From an uncultured Desulfovibrio sp. (GTDB lineage: Bacteria; Desulfobacterota; Desulfovibrionia; Desulfovibrionales; Desulfovibrionaceae): a stretch of 64,000 bases of DNA. Within the stretch, counting starts at the first letter, position 1. Each line of letters starts with the position of its first letter. Made by a program: the position numbers and the translations under genes. The stretch lies in NCBI GenBank assembly GCA_947038175.1, contig CAMQVJ010000001.1, positions 1 to 64,000 on the forward strand, read 5' to 3'. A model generated the notes under the pieces. That model worked only from the letters and a program-made list of their open reading frames with translations, did not search any database and had not been told where the DNA came from. Below are positions 6,266 through 15,892 of this stretch, piece after piece.

Positions 6266-8729
6266 ATAAAAGTTTGTCTTGCTGTGAATACTCATGATGT
6301 AAATTTCCATTACAAGACGGATTTACAATTTCAGAACGTAGATTTTCATGGGAAATGCTACTCGCTTCATAGCGAAGCAAACGAGAAGAATTCGCTAAAA
6401 CACCTAATGTGTGTATAATATGCAGCATACCAGCCATGACGGGAGGCATAATTCCTGATGCACCAAGTACTAAGCCAATAATGTTTGAACCTGTGGCAAT
6501 CCAAAAATTTTGATGTACAACTTTAACCGTTTGCTTACTTAAGCAGTAGACATAAACAATGCTTGATAAATCATCGGTAACAAGGGTAATATCTGCTGCC
6601 TCGACAGCAATTTCAGAACCACCTGCCCCCATGGCTATACCAATATTTGCTTCACTAAGTGCCATAGCATCATTGATACCATCACCAACCATAAGAACAG
6701 ATTTGTATTTTTTCTGTAAATCTTTTATAATTTGAGCTTTTTCTTCTGGCATGACAGAGGCGTGAAAAGCCTGAATGCCTAGCTCTTTAGAGAGGTTTTT
6801 TGCTGTATTTTCTTCATCACCCGTAATGAGGTGAATATGTTTTACACCTTTTTCTCTAAGGGTTCTAATCACTCTTTTGGCTTCAGGGCGGATAGGGTTA
6901 TCAAAGGCTAAAAGTGCTATAAGTTTTGAATCTTGTGCAACAAATAAAACAGTACGCCCCCTGCTTTGTAAGTAGGATAGTTTTTCACTGAGTAAAGGAT
7001 TTTGCGTGTCAATAAAAACTCGCTCTTTTTGCATAAGTTTATGATTGCCAACACAGACTTCATGGCCATTGAGTGTCGCTTTCATACCCATACCAAATTC
7101 GTATTCACAACTAGAATGAGGAATGGGTTCAATATTTCTATTTGTCACTTCACGTTTTATGGCTTGGGCGAGGGGGTGATGATTATGCATCTCTGTTGAA
7201 ACAACAATCTGTAAAAGTACGCTCTCTGCCTCAAAAAGACTTGTGTTTTCTTGTGCGTTCTCTTCTAAATACATGTGTTTATCGTCGTCTTGTTCTGTTC
7301 CTATTTGTCTGATGTTATTAGACATATTGACATAAGTAGATGCTTCATGAAGCAATACAATTTCACTAAGTCTTGGTTCAGAAGATGTGAGTGTGCCTGT
7401 TTTATCAAAGCAAACACAATCAATATTACCTACTTCTTCAAGATATTTCCCACCTTTTATAAGAATGCTTTTGCGAGCGGCTGTGTTCATAGAAGCATTA
7501 ACTGCCGTGCTTGCTGCTAATGCGGTAGCACATGGGCATGCCATAACAAGCATGACTGTAAAAGCACGCCATAAATTAGCCGTAAGAACTAAGGTGCTGA
7601 TGGTTGCAGCAAAACCAAAAATAATCATGTTTTTAGCTAGCTTATCTGCTAATGCCTCCACGGGGGCTTTGTTTGCAAGTGAATCTTCCACAAGACACAA
7701 AATACGAGAAAGATAGGTTTGGTCTCCTACTTTTTCCGCACGAACATAAATAAGCCCTTGTCTCACAAATGTTCCCGCAAGAACTGTGTCATCGAGAGAT
7801 TTAGGCACAAAATCTGCTCTTCCTGAAATAGGAGATTCATCAATTAACGCTTGTCCATCTACAATGGAGCCATCGATACAAACTTTTTCACCCGTGTGAA
7901 GGACAACAATGTCGCCCGTTTTTAGGTCAACCACTTTTATTTCTATTTCTACACCATCTTTGAGAATAAAGGTATGATGAGATGTCAAGTCAAGTATAGT
8001 CGAAATGGATTTTCTTGATCGTTCTGTTACCCATGCGGTTAATAATTCAGCACCAGAATTAATCCATAAAATTTCAAAAGCTGTAAGAGCTTCACCAGCC
8101 GCAACGGCTGCAATTGCCCCTGCACCAAGAAAGCCATCAAGTGTAAATTTTTTGTGTTTTAATTGTCTATACGTATTGCGTAAAAGAGGCAGAGAAAAAC
8201 CAATAGCAATAAGCCCAAGAGGACTAAATGGCGTTTGTATAATGGTGGCACCAAAGACAAGTCGCCTCATAAGCACGCCACCCATAACTGTTGAAAGTAA
8301 AGAAAAAGTTCGAAGAGCTGGGCGCACAAGATTTTCAGAAGGAGTGGAAGGCTTCCTCATAGAACTTACTGTGCATTCATGACAAAAATTATCTATGGGA
8401 AGCAAATTTTGTTGATGAGAGTTATCAATATTTTTTGTCGTGTGGATAGTCTGAGTGAGTTTTTCAGGGGAAAATTGGCTTATAAAATCATGCATAGACG
8501 CATTTATGCTTTCCACAATACGTTTGCTACTACGCTGACTAGGAGGTGTTTCCATAGCGTAGTGAACAGTAATACCATTGCATTTTGGATTTATTCTTAC
8601 ATATTCAACATGTGTGAGTTTGTCCGTTTTATCTTTAATAAAGGTAAGACAAGCTTCATTATAATGCGCATCTTTAAGGCTTATACGAATTCTGCCTTGA
8701 ATATTATGTCTGATAGTACAATAGTTCAT
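6264..8729 (-). CDS. P1B-type metal ATPase with CPC motif and altered actuator loop
   Basis: The 821-aa ATPase has a degenerate HMA-like N-terminus (RGRI-type segment QGRIRISL), the membrane motif C398-P-C400, phosphorylated Asp442 in DKTGTLT, an ATP-binding HHPLAQAI motif, and the hinge GDGINDAMALSEANIGIAM. CPC ATPases export Cu, Zn or Cd. The actuator TGE is replaced by S302-G-R304, so the Glu that normally positions water for dephosphorylation is absent. About 60 residues with several acidic Asn/Glu stretches (CHECTVSS, QDDDKHMYLEE) are unusual additions. Feo and HMA neighbours suggest iron-linked physiology. Only a weak ribosome site is seen. Confidence 0.88.
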   Translation of the reverse strand: MNYCTIRHNIQGRIRISLKDAHYNEACLTFIKDKTDKLTHVEYVRINPKCNGITVHYAMETPPSQRSSKRIVESINASMHDFISQFSPEKLTQTIHTTKNIDNSHQQNLLPIDNFCHECTVSSMRKPSTPSENLVRPALRTFSLLSTVMGGVLMRRLVFGATIIQTPFSPLGLIAIGFSLPLLRNTYRQLKHKKFTLDGFLGAGAIAAVAAGEALTAFEILWINSGAELLTAWVTERSRKSISTILDLTSHHTFILKDGVEIEIKVVDLKTGDIVVLHTGEKVCIDGSIVDGQALIDESPISGRADFVPKSLDDTVLAGTFVRQGLIYVRAEKVGDQTYLSRILCLVEDSLANKAPVEALADKLAKNMIIFGFAATISTLVLTANLWRAFTVMLVMACPCATALAASTAVNASMNTAARKSILIKGGKYLEEVGNIDCVCFDKTGTLTSSEPRLSEIVLLHEASTYVNMSNNIRQIGTEQDDDKHMYLEENAQENTSLFEAESVLLQIVVSTEMHNHHPLAQAIKREVTNRNIEPIPHSSCEYEFGMGMKATLNGHEVCVGNHKLMQKERVFIDTQNPLLSEKLSYLQSRGRTVLFVAQDSKLIALLAFDNPIRPEAKRVIRTLREKGVKHIHLITGDEENTAKNLSKELGIQAFHASVMPEEKAQIIKDLQKKYKSVLMVGDGINDAMALSEANIGIAMGAGGSEIAVEAADITLVTDDLSSIVYVYCLSKQTVKVVHQNFWIATGSNIIGLVLGASGIMPPVMAGMLHIIHTLGVLANSSRLLRYEASSISHENLRSEIVNPSCNGNLHHEYSQQDKLL

Positions 8730-8980
8730 AATGATTAAGCTCGAGCGTTTTAAAAGAGTTTTTTGTAAAAAATATCGATGTCATAATTCTAAGGAGAATT
8801 TCTAAAAAAGTATAGATGAATCATACGGTTTTAAAGAATATTAAATAAGCCGATATTTCTATATTCCGTAATTCTGTTAGCCCCAACTAGGGGTATAGAT
8901 ACGAAATGTATGATGTAGGCATAGAATATTTCAGTATATACTCTTCCCTTTGTTCTCACTAGAAAAATAAATTATTACCG

Positions 8981-9184
8981 CTATTTATTTGATATATCAT
9001 TCTTGTCTGTGTTTTTAGCATGCTCCGAATTACTGCTCGTGCGAGAGCAAGCGCCTCCACAAGGACTACCACCACAAGCACAAGAACCTTTATTTTTGAA
9101 TTGTGCACGAATAGTAACTGCAATCAAACAGAAAACGACAAGCCCAAAAACAAGAGCACCTGCATATTCCATAATAAAATTCAT
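8981..9184 (-). CDS. FeoB-associated Cys-rich membrane protein
   Basis: This 67-aa protein has one N-terminal helix (GALVFGLVVFCLIAVTIRA) followed by a short Cys/Gly cluster (CACGGSPCGGAC). This matches the small FeoB-associated Cys-rich proteins often encoded next to feoB in anaerobes, thought to help Fe(II) delivery. GAGG lies 7 nt before the ATG. The 251-bp gap upstream toward the 821-aa ATPase gene has no ORF I would trust. Confidence 0.85.
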   Translation of the reverse strand: MNFIMEYAGALVFGLVVFCLIAVTIRAQFKNKGSCACGGSPCGGACSRTSSNSEHAKNTDKNDISNK

Positions 9185-9248
9185 AATTATTCCTCATTGT
9201 TTATTTTTCATTGTCTATTTCTTGGGTCAAACAATTATAAAAAATCAT

Positions 9249-9569
9249 TTATCGCACAAGCACATCGCTTGTAATTTGAACAGAATGCCCACTGCCTCCG
9301 TCAAATAAAATAGTGAAGTCCTGATGTTTTGGGAATGGAATAATCACTTCACTGTCAGAATTAAGGATAGCTTCGTATAAAATATTTTCAGATTTATCCA
9401 CAACGGCAATGCGAATACCCGTAGCAGAAGAACCATCAGAATAGCCTCCTTGACATGTGAACGTTCCATCAGCATTATCAAAACAATTTAAAAGCGCACT
9501 ATGAGCAAAAGCTTCGCCTGCAAAAAAAAGTTGTATGCTTAATACTAAAGTTGCTAATAGTAATTTCAT
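9249..9569 (-). CDS. Small periplasmic protein, paralogue of the 10627 gene
   Basis: This 106-aa protein starts with a clear signal peptide ending AGEAFA before HSALLNCFDN, so the mature protein would start with His. The rest is a predicted beta-sandwich with two Cys, a DGTFTCQGGYSDGSSA motif and a late FDGGSGHSV. It is clearly related to the protein at 10627-10941 (shared Cys spacing, GGxSxGSSAxG, GEGH/GSGH). AGGA precedes the start. The pair flanks a DUF4198 protein, which suggests a periplasmic metal-binding or sensing set. The exact role is unknown. Confidence 0.75.
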   Translation of the reverse strand: MKLLLATLVLSIQLFFAGEAFAHSALLNCFDNADGTFTCQGGYSDGSSATGIRIAVVDKSENILYEAILNSDSEVIIPFPKHQDFTILFDGGSGHSVQITSDVLVR

Positions 9570-9696
9570 TTATTTTCCTGCCGTATTGATAGGATACTGT
9601 AATATATTATAAGCAGTAGAGGCTATCTCACAATTTTTCATTTCGATATATGGTCAGATAATTGTTAGATAGCCTCAGGCAATAAAAAGCTATTGC

Positions 9697-10521
9697 TTAT
9701 TTAATGTCGTTAGCTTGTACCCAGATAACAGCATCTTGGGATAGGCCCTTGCCCTTGTATTCTGTGTCAGGGCCTACGCCAAGAGCTGCAAATCCCCACC
9801 AACCCGCTTTAGGAATACCAAAGCTAAACACGCCATTTTCGTCTGCAAAAATAGTTTGTGTTACTAAAGAAGGGTTTTTGTAATCAACTGATGATTCTTT
9901 TGGCATTGTGTTTGTTGCCATGTTTGGCATATTGCTCATGTACTCCACTTCAATTTCTGCATTAGCAACAGGTTTGCCCTTGCTAAGAACTTGACCTTGG
10001 AAGATATTACCTGTCCACAATGCGTATGGTTTAATCATAGGAACAATTTCTGTTGGTAGTCCAACAGGCTCATTCCAAGATGTTGGCGCACCGCCTACAT
10101 TCAAAATAAGCTTTGAAATTTGTTGCATATAAACGTCTTCTTCTTTTTCAAGATAGTAGCCAGGAATAAGAACAAATACGTGATCGCCCATGCTTCTAAT
10201 TTCTTTAGCTGGAATAGTCGCTGCATAAGCAGGTGCTTTTGATCCAGGATTAGCCCATGTGATATCTTTCAAATATTTTTTCATATCTGTTTTTTTGAGG
10301 TTATCACCACGTTTATGCATTGCATAAAATTCTTGAACACCACCCATATCCATAACAGAACCAGCTTCAGTTGGGTGTGTAAATACTAAGCGAAAATCAG
10401 CATTTTCTGCTTTTTGCATATAGGTTTCTGGTGTATAGGTCATCATAAAATGCGCATGTGCAGGAGCTGTGCATAGTACGCACGCAGCGAGTCCAAGAGA
10501 GCTAAGTAACGCTTTTTTCAT
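9697..10521 (-). CDS. DUF4198-family periplasmic protein (putative metal-binding)
   Basis: The 274-aa protein has a signal peptide ending APAHA before HFMMTYTPE. The middle and C-terminal regions (GQVLSKGKPVANAEIEVEY; TIFADENGVFSFGIPKAGWWGFAAL) match DUF4198, a beta-rich domain related to periplasmic components seen with Ni/Co/Fe transport systems (NikK/CbiK-like). AAGGA sits about 8 nt before the ATG. It lies between two small related periplasmic proteins and next to feoB, so extracytoplasmic metal handling is likely. The metal is not known. Confidence 0.85.
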   Translation of the reverse strand: MKKALLSSLGLAACVLCTAPAHAHFMMTYTPETYMQKAENADFRLVFTHPTEAGSVMDMGGVQEFYAMHKRGDNLKKTDMKKYLKDITWANPGSKAPAYAATIPAKEIRSMGDHVFVLIPGYYLEKEEDVYMQQISKLILNVGGAPTSWNEPVGLPTEIVPMIKPYALWTGNIFQGQVLSKGKPVANAEIEVEYMSNMPNMATNTMPKESSVDYKNPSLVTQTIFADENGVFSFGIPKAGWWGFAALGVGPDTEYKGKGLSQDAVIWVQANDIK

Positions 10522-10626
10522 ATCTCATTCCTTTTAGAAATGTTGAGGTTAATAATTGTATTTTATTTCAACAATAAAACAAAATACCACCGCTATAAAT
10601 ATCAATAATTTTAATTACTGAGTATT

Positions 10627-10941
10627 TTATTCTGTAATATCTTCACTCTTAACAATAACCGCATGCCCTTCGCCAGCATCCATAGTGACCGTGTACGCAC
10701 CATCTGGTTTACTAATGGTAATATAACTATTCTCATCAAGGGCAGCATTTTTAATTTCAGCACCTGAGGCATCTTTTATAAATACTTTTACGCCAGAGGC
10801 TGAAGAGCCATTAGAGAAACCACCTTCGCATTCGATGGTGCCATCACCCATGTCATAGCAAGAGAAAAGCGGTGTATGCGCATTGGCAAATGAGGGAATA
10901 AGCAATGTTGCTGCAAGTGTGAGTCCTGATAGAACTTTCAT
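10627..10941 (-). CDS. Small periplasmic protein, paralogue of the 9249 gene
   Basis: This 104-aa protein has a signal peptide ending SFANA before HTPLFSCYDM, so the mature N-terminus is His. It has two Cys (SCYD, ECEGG), a GGFSNGSSASGV motif and a C-terminal DAGEGHAV. It is a paralogue of the 9249-9569 product. AAGGAG with ideal spacing precedes the ATG. It lies directly downstream of feoB. It probably binds a metal in the periplasm; this is inferred from context and the exposed His. Confidence 0.75.
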   Translation of the reverse strand: MKVLSGLTLAATLLIPSFANAHTPLFSCYDMGDGTIECEGGFSNGSSASGVKVFIKDASGAEIKNAALDENSYITISKPDGAYTVTMDAGEGHAVIVKSEDITE

Positions 10942-11058
10942 GAAAACTCCTTTGTTTTGGCTTTTCAGCCGATGTTTGTATATGATTACTATTCACATCC
11001 TTGTGAGAGCGAACAGTATGAGTACCCTATGTCGATTGATCGAAAAATACGAAGAAGC

Positions 11059-13584
11059 CTACGTCTTCAGAGCTTGAAGAGAATAGTCTGGCGCTTTTAT
11101 CGGAATAAAGCCAATTATCAACATAATAAGGAAGCAAAATCCATAAAATGTCCACATAGCCTCAACACCTGTAAAGCCAAGCATTGTCCCTAATGAAAAA
11201 ACTAAAGTCGCTATGCCTAAGCCTAGAGTGATTTGAAAGAGTATAGCAAAAAGCATCCATTTGGTTGAAGCCGTTTGCGCCCTCACCATCATCGCAGTCG
11301 CTAAGCAAGGTGGATAAAAAGCCATAAAGAGCATGAGAGCAAGAGCATGTAAAGGCGTAAAGGAGGATTCTTGTTCTTTGAAGCTTTCCGCTGTAGTTGC
11401 GCCATCAATACCATACAAAGCACCCAGTGTTGCCGCACTATTTTCCTTTGCAGCAAGTGCAGAAAGCAAAGCGACATTAATACGCCAGGTAAAGCCTGCT
11501 CCAGCGGTTATGGGTTCAATAGCTTTTCCAGCACGCCCAAGGTAACTACCTTCAAAACGTTCTGTACTGTAATTTCGACGTAGACCTTTCCTCTTACTAT
11601 CCACTTTACGAAGAGCACCAAAAATAGACTTGCCCGCTGGTGTCTTACGCAGAATAATGGAAGCATAAAGAGGATTTGCCTTTAGTTCTTCGTCATTAAT
11701 GGTTGCTGCTTGGTCTTTATTTTTACCCATCTTCATGGCACGAAGTTCGCTTTGGTAAATTAGAAGTGGCACAATGTCTTTTTGGGTAATTTGCCCTGCA
11801 TAGTCCGTTTTATCCACAGCTTTGAGAAAGCCAGTTTCAAGCTTTGTTTGTTCATTGGCAAAATACTGTGTTCTCTCTTCTGATAAATTAGGAAAATAAA
11901 TGAGAAGAAATACGACAGAAGAAACAGTGAGCACAACAGTGAATATTTTCTTTATAAATATTGCAACACGTCTAAAAGACTCATTAATAACATTTCTAAA
12001 TGTAGGCATATGATAACTTGGCAATTCAATAATAAATGGAGATGGAGGATAGGAACGCAAAATAGTAAGACTTAATACTTTGGCAACAATAAGCCCAACA
12101 ATAAGAGTTATTGTCCCCATGAAGAACATGGAAGAGCCAGCCTCATTTGCGAAAAATACACCAATAAGTAAAAGGTACAAAGGCACTTTTGCAAGGCAAT
12201 TCATCATAGGAACTATCATAATCGTAGCAAAGCGTGCTCTTTCATCTGGAATGGCTCTTGTGGCAACAACCCCTGGAATAGCGCAACCGCCAACATAAAT
12301 ACCACCAATAATAAGAGGAAGAGTTGATTGCCCGTGTAGTCCAAAAATATTAAATATTTTGTCAAGCACAAACGCTATTCGAGCCAAATATCCACTATCT
12401 TCTAAGATGGCAACAAAGCCAAACATAAGGAAGAATATGGGAAGATAATTCATAATAGCAGTTAAGCTTTTTACAAGCCAGTTTCCAAAAAATGTTATTA
12501 TAGGATCTACAATAAACCCTTCAATGGGTAATTTACTTATAAAAAAGGTTTCCACACTTGCCCATAAAGGCCAAACTCTCGCTGCTAAATCATTGCCAAG
12601 TGTCACAGAAACTTGATAAAAAACAAAAAGTATTGCAAAAAGACAAATAGGGCCTAAAATTCTATGGCACAAAACAGAGTCTATGCGGTCAGTCAAAGAA
12701 GGTGTGTAAATATGCTTGTCGGAAGAATCATCGGCAGAGTCGCTAGAATCTTCTTTGCTTTCTCCTAAAGATGCCTTAAAGAGAGTTCTTGCTTTCGTAT
12801 GTCTTTCAAAAGTAAGCATAGCAAGAGCCGTTTTAGAAAACTTTTCTGAAATTTCTTCTTTGAGTGTTTGAATAAGGGGAATTATTTCTTTCGCCATTTC
12901 CGAATTCTTTTGAATAAGTTCAAGAACTGCGGAGTCATCCTCAAAAAGTTTCAAGGCTATCCAATAAGGTGGATGGGTGCTTAAAAACCCACCTCTTTCT
13001 ATGGTTTGTGCAAGCTTTTCTATAAAGGGGGTGAGTTCATTATAGTCCATTTGATAGGAATTCGAATTTGTGTTTTTTGCAATAACTTTGCCTACAATTT
13101 CAAGTAAATCTTTTGATCCGTTCTTTTTCGTTGCTTGCAAAGGCACAACAGGCACGTTAAGCGCTTCTGAAAGGCGCATAGCATCTGGATATAAACCTCT
13201 TCTGTGTGCAACATCTATCATGTTTAGGGCAACAACGACAGGTTTTCCCATTTCAAGAAGTTGTAAAACAAAGTACAAGCCTTTATCTAAGGTTGAAGCA
13301 TCCACAACAGCAACAATGAGATCAGGACTATCATTTAAAATAAATTCTCTTGCTGCCATCTCTTCTTTTGAATACGAGGTAAAAGCATATGTCCCTGGCA
13401 AATCTACTATAGATACTTTTTGATTTTCTATAGTGCAAGAACCATACATTTTATCTACTGTTACACCAGGATAATTAGCCACAAATTGGCGTGCTCCCGT
13501 AAGCAGATTAAAAATAGTAGATTTTCCACAATTTGGCTGTCCTGCAAGGGCGACGACAGGCGTTTTTTGTACGATGTTCGACAT
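11059..13584 (-). CDS. feoB: Ferrous iron transport protein B
   Basis: FeoB takes up Fe(II) across the inner membrane. The 841-aa protein has an N-terminal G domain with G1 GQPNCGKST (15-23), G3 DLPG (61-64) and G4 NMID (121-124). A helical GDI-like region follows, then the two Gate motifs in the membrane part, including GGCAIPGVVATRAI and FYPPCLATAM. The length is somewhat above the E. coli protein (about 770 aa), with extra Ser/Asp-rich linker near 275-290. Its start codon overlaps the feoA stop by one base (TAATG), so the two are translationally coupled. Confidence 0.97.
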   Translation of the reverse strand: MSNIVQKTPVVALAGQPNCGKSTIFNLLTGARQFVANYPGVTVDKMYGSCTIENQKVSIVDLPGTYAFTSYSKEEMAAREFILNDSPDLIVAVVDASTLDKGLYFVLQLLEMGKPVVVALNMIDVAHRRGLYPDAMRLSEALNVPVVPLQATKKNGSKDLLEIVGKVIAKNTNSNSYQMDYNELTPFIEKLAQTIERGGFLSTHPPYWIALKLFEDDSAVLELIQKNSEMAKEIIPLIQTLKEEISEKFSKTALAMLTFERHTKARTLFKASLGESKEDSSDSADDSSDKHIYTPSLTDRIDSVLCHRILGPICLFAILFVFYQVSVTLGNDLAARVWPLWASVETFFISKLPIEGFIVDPIITFFGNWLVKSLTAIMNYLPIFFLMFGFVAILEDSGYLARIAFVLDKIFNIFGLHGQSTLPLIIGGIYVGGCAIPGVVATRAIPDERARFATIMIVPMMNCLAKVPLYLLLIGVFFANEAGSSMFFMGTITLIVGLIVAKVLSLTILRSYPPSPFIIELPSYHMPTFRNVINESFRRVAIFIKKIFTVVLTVSSVVFLLIYFPNLSEERTQYFANEQTKLETGFLKAVDKTDYAGQITQKDIVPLLIYQSELRAMKMGKNKDQAATINDEELKANPLYASIILRKTPAGKSIFGALRKVDSKRKGLRRNYSTERFEGSYLGRAGKAIEPITAGAGFTWRINVALLSALAAKENSAATLGALYGIDGATTAESFKEQESSFTPLHALALMLFMAFYPPCLATAMMVRAQTASTKWMLFAILFQITLGLGIATLVFSLGTMLGFTGVEAMWTFYGFCFLIMLIIGFIPIKAPDYSLQALKT

Positions 13585-13805
13585 TATTTTTCTACCTCAA
13601 CGTATTTGGCTTCACTACGTCTTAACGCAATGTGATAATAGCCAATACGCACATGAATAGGATCGGAGAAAGGAGCAGATCTAATAAAATGGATATCTGT
13701 GCCAGGGCAAAGACCTAAGTCAGAGAGTCTTTGGCCAAGAGAACCTCCGATATTCACATTAACTACCTTACATACATCTGTATTCGCCATATCGTTAAGC
13801 GTCAT
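13584..13805 (-). CDS. feoA: Ferrous iron transport protein A
   Basis: FeoA is a small SH3-like cytosolic partner of FeoB. The 73-aa protein has the pattern GGSLGQRLSDLGLCPGTDIHFIR and HVRIGYYHIALRRSEAKYVEV, typical of the family. GGAGG lies 7 nt before the ATG. It is followed directly by feoB with a one-base overlap. Confidence 0.95.
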   Translation of the reverse strand: MTLNDMANTDVCKVVNVNIGGSLGQRLSDLGLCPGTDIHFIRSAPFSDPIHVRIGYYHIALRRSEAKYVEVEK

Positions 13806-13859
13806 AATTTCCTCCGTCTAAACTGTTTATAAATAAAAAATATAAAACATTTCAATTGC

Positions 13860-15176
13860 TTATTTATTTCTATATTGCTCCATACAAATCAAGGGGATAA
13901 GTATATATAAGCCAAGACACATCATGGAAGCACTTTGCAGATAAGAAAAAGAATAGGCTTTTACTTTGCAAAATAAATTATATAATAATGTAAGAAATAG
14001 ACTGAAAATAAGCCCATAAGTAAAAAAGTATTCACTCACCTTAAGATTGAGTACCGCTTTTGCACTGTGGTCAGATTCCAGCGCTATGCTGAAAGGAAAA
14101 ATTGTTTGAGCAATTTTTGTGTAGTAAGGCTTTTGGGCACGAGACATGGGCATATTATAAGTATGTAATGGGACTAATATGTCTTTTATATTTTCTGTAT
14201 TATAGTAAAATGCTGTAGCGTGGATATTTTGGTTGTCTGAATAAATAACCGTTAGATAGATAGGATCTAATAAAACTTTTAAGTCCATAGTTTCAGGATT
14301 ATATCCAGAGATTGGAATATGCGTAAGCGCATAATTTTCTGTGTGAAAAAGATATATTTGACTGTTTGTGTCTAACAAAAAACCAAGCACTTTGCTGTCT
14401 TTGGCTTCCGAAATAACGATTTTGGCAGGTATAGATTCTTTATTGAATGGAAGTTTATTGATTATAGGCATATTGTTTTTACGCAAAATATGAAAACTTT
14501 GCCCTTTAGAATCGAGAACGAAAATGCCCGCATCGTAAGGTTTGAATACGCTAAAGTTTCCCCACACTTTTTGTGGTGGAAAAACAAAACCTTTTGCTTT
14601 TAATGCAGTTGTAAATAAATCAGTTAATTCAGGTTGGGGAGCATTTTCATCGCTATCAATAAATTCCATCGCATGCTCTGTCATTCTAAACCTGTCCGCA
14701 GGTAAAACAAGAGCCACTTGATTTGGATTTGATTCCAACAAGGGATAAATTGCTTCCTCGTGTTTTTTATGGTCGAGTCTGCGTGACGATAATTCCAACA
14801 CACGACGATGCTTTTCTATGATAGCTCTATCATAATATTTTCCATCTATTTCCAAAGGGAATAGACCACGCAACTCCATGTTACGAAAATAGATAAAAGG
14901 AATTTTAGCTTCAAATTCTTCACGTGTATAATATTTTCCATCTTCATCTTTATACACTACATCAGCATGATGATTTTCAGATTTTTCCTTTGCTTGTAGG
15001 TCATCGATAAGCAACTGTTCTGTATAAACCATTTTTTTGTCGAGAGGGCTAAAGAATAGAGCCGTTTTAGCAACTTCCTTTTTTAAAATAATAGAATACA
15101 TTTCAGGCAAAGCCCATGATAGAAGAAAAACACAAAGTATATAAATGCATAGGGTAGATACTGCAAGCTTCATCAT
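13860..15176 (-). CDS. DUF4857-family membrane protein of an ABC cassette
   Basis: This is a 438-aa protein with one N-terminal helix (TLCIYILCVFLLSWALPEMY) and two C-terminal helices (around residues 378-432). In between is a large extracytoplasmic domain with two short repeats of the form GKYYxR (DEDGKYYTREEFE and IDGKYYDRAIIEKHRR). DUF4857 proteins sit next to a two-gene ABC cassette, as here. I chose the ATG at 15176 because it overlaps the permease stop as ATGA. The substrate of the system is unknown; placement directly upstream of feoA suggests iron-linked transport. Confidence 0.75.
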   Translation of the reverse strand: MMKLAVSTLCIYILCVFLLSWALPEMYSIILKKEVAKTALFFSPLDKKMVYTEQLLIDDLQAKEKSENHHADVVYKDEDGKYYTREEFEAKIPFIYFRNMELRGLFPLEIDGKYYDRAIIEKHRRVLELSSRRLDHKKHEEAIYPLLESNPNQVALVLPADRFRMTEHAMEFIDSDENAPQPELTDLFTTALKAKGFVFPPQKVWGNFSVFKPYDAGIFVLDSKGQSFHILRKNNMPIINKLPFNKESIPAKIVISEAKDSKVLGFLLDTNSQIYLFHTENYALTHIPISGYNPETMDLKVLLDPIYLTVIYSDNQNIHATAFYYNTENIKDILVPLHTYNMPMSRAQKPYYTKIAQTIFPFSIALESDHSAKAVLNLKVSEYFFTYGLIFSLFLTLLYNLFCKVKAYSFSYLQSASMMCLGLYILIPLICMEQYRNK

Positions 15177-15892
15177 GCCCACCTATTCCTATAATCATCC
15201 GCAGAAACGGCAATAGAATAAAACATACAAGGCAAAAGAATAAAATATACATAGATAATGTTTTCATAATAAGCAGTACTATGAAAACTGAGAAGTTCAA
15301 GGCATATAATAAAAGTTATTACTACTCCAAGAGATTTACGTTTAATCTGTGGTTCCAGTAAAACAAATGTGCCACCAAGATAAGCGAAAAGCCCTGCGAG
15401 AAACCATGGCAATGTCGTTACAAAAGCAGAAAAACATATTTCGCTTGGAAAATAGTAACGTAACATCACAAGCAAAGCGATTATATCAAAAGAAAAAAGT
15501 AGACTTAGAAAAACTAAACCAAAAAAAGCATGGAAAAGCACTATCGAAGAAGAATCACAAGGTAAATGCAAAGAAATTCGTATGCGAGCATCACGCATTT
15601 CTTCCAAAAACTGAAAAAGGCAAAAAGCGATGGCGCTCATAAGAGGAATAAACATAAGGTCTTGATATGGAATTTGCCCTAAATTCATGACTCTGTACCA
15701 AACCACTTCTGAGTGATCAAGAATGAAAAGCTGACGCAGAACAACAAAATTCCAAATCATAAAACAAGTATTCAAGAAAAAAAGTCCTAGCGCCATAGGA
15801 AATGTTTTTATGCTTTCTTTATAAAAAATAGAACTAAGTACAGAGCTACGCCTAAGGGCATGCCCAGGCTTGGACAGGGAAAACATATTCAT
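15173..15892 (-). CDS. ABC transporter permease
   Basis: The 239-aa protein has about six hydrophobic helices and no other domain. It starts immediately after the stop of the ATPase gene and ends in a 4-bp ATGA overlap with the DUF4857 gene, so the three are one transcription and translation unit. It would form the membrane channel of the ABC cassette. The substrate is unknown. Confidence 0.8.
   Translation of the reverse strand: MNMFSLSKPGHALRRSSVLSSIFYKESIKTFPMALGLFFLNTCFMIWNFVVLRQLFILDHSEVVWYRVMNLGQIPYQDLMFIPLMSAIAFCLFQFLEEMRDARIRISLHLPCDSSSIVLFHAFFGLVFLSLLFSFDIIALLVMLRYYFPSEICFSAFVTTLPWFLAGLFAYLGGTFVLLEPQIKRKSLGVVITFIICLELLSFHSTAYYENIIYVYFILLPCMFYSIAVSADDYRNRWA

Noticed and set aside
8870..8900. 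Hairpin AGCCCCAACTAGGGGT upstream of the 821-aa ATPase gene
   Set aside because: Short stem, no T-run on either strand in the right place; not enough to call a terminator.
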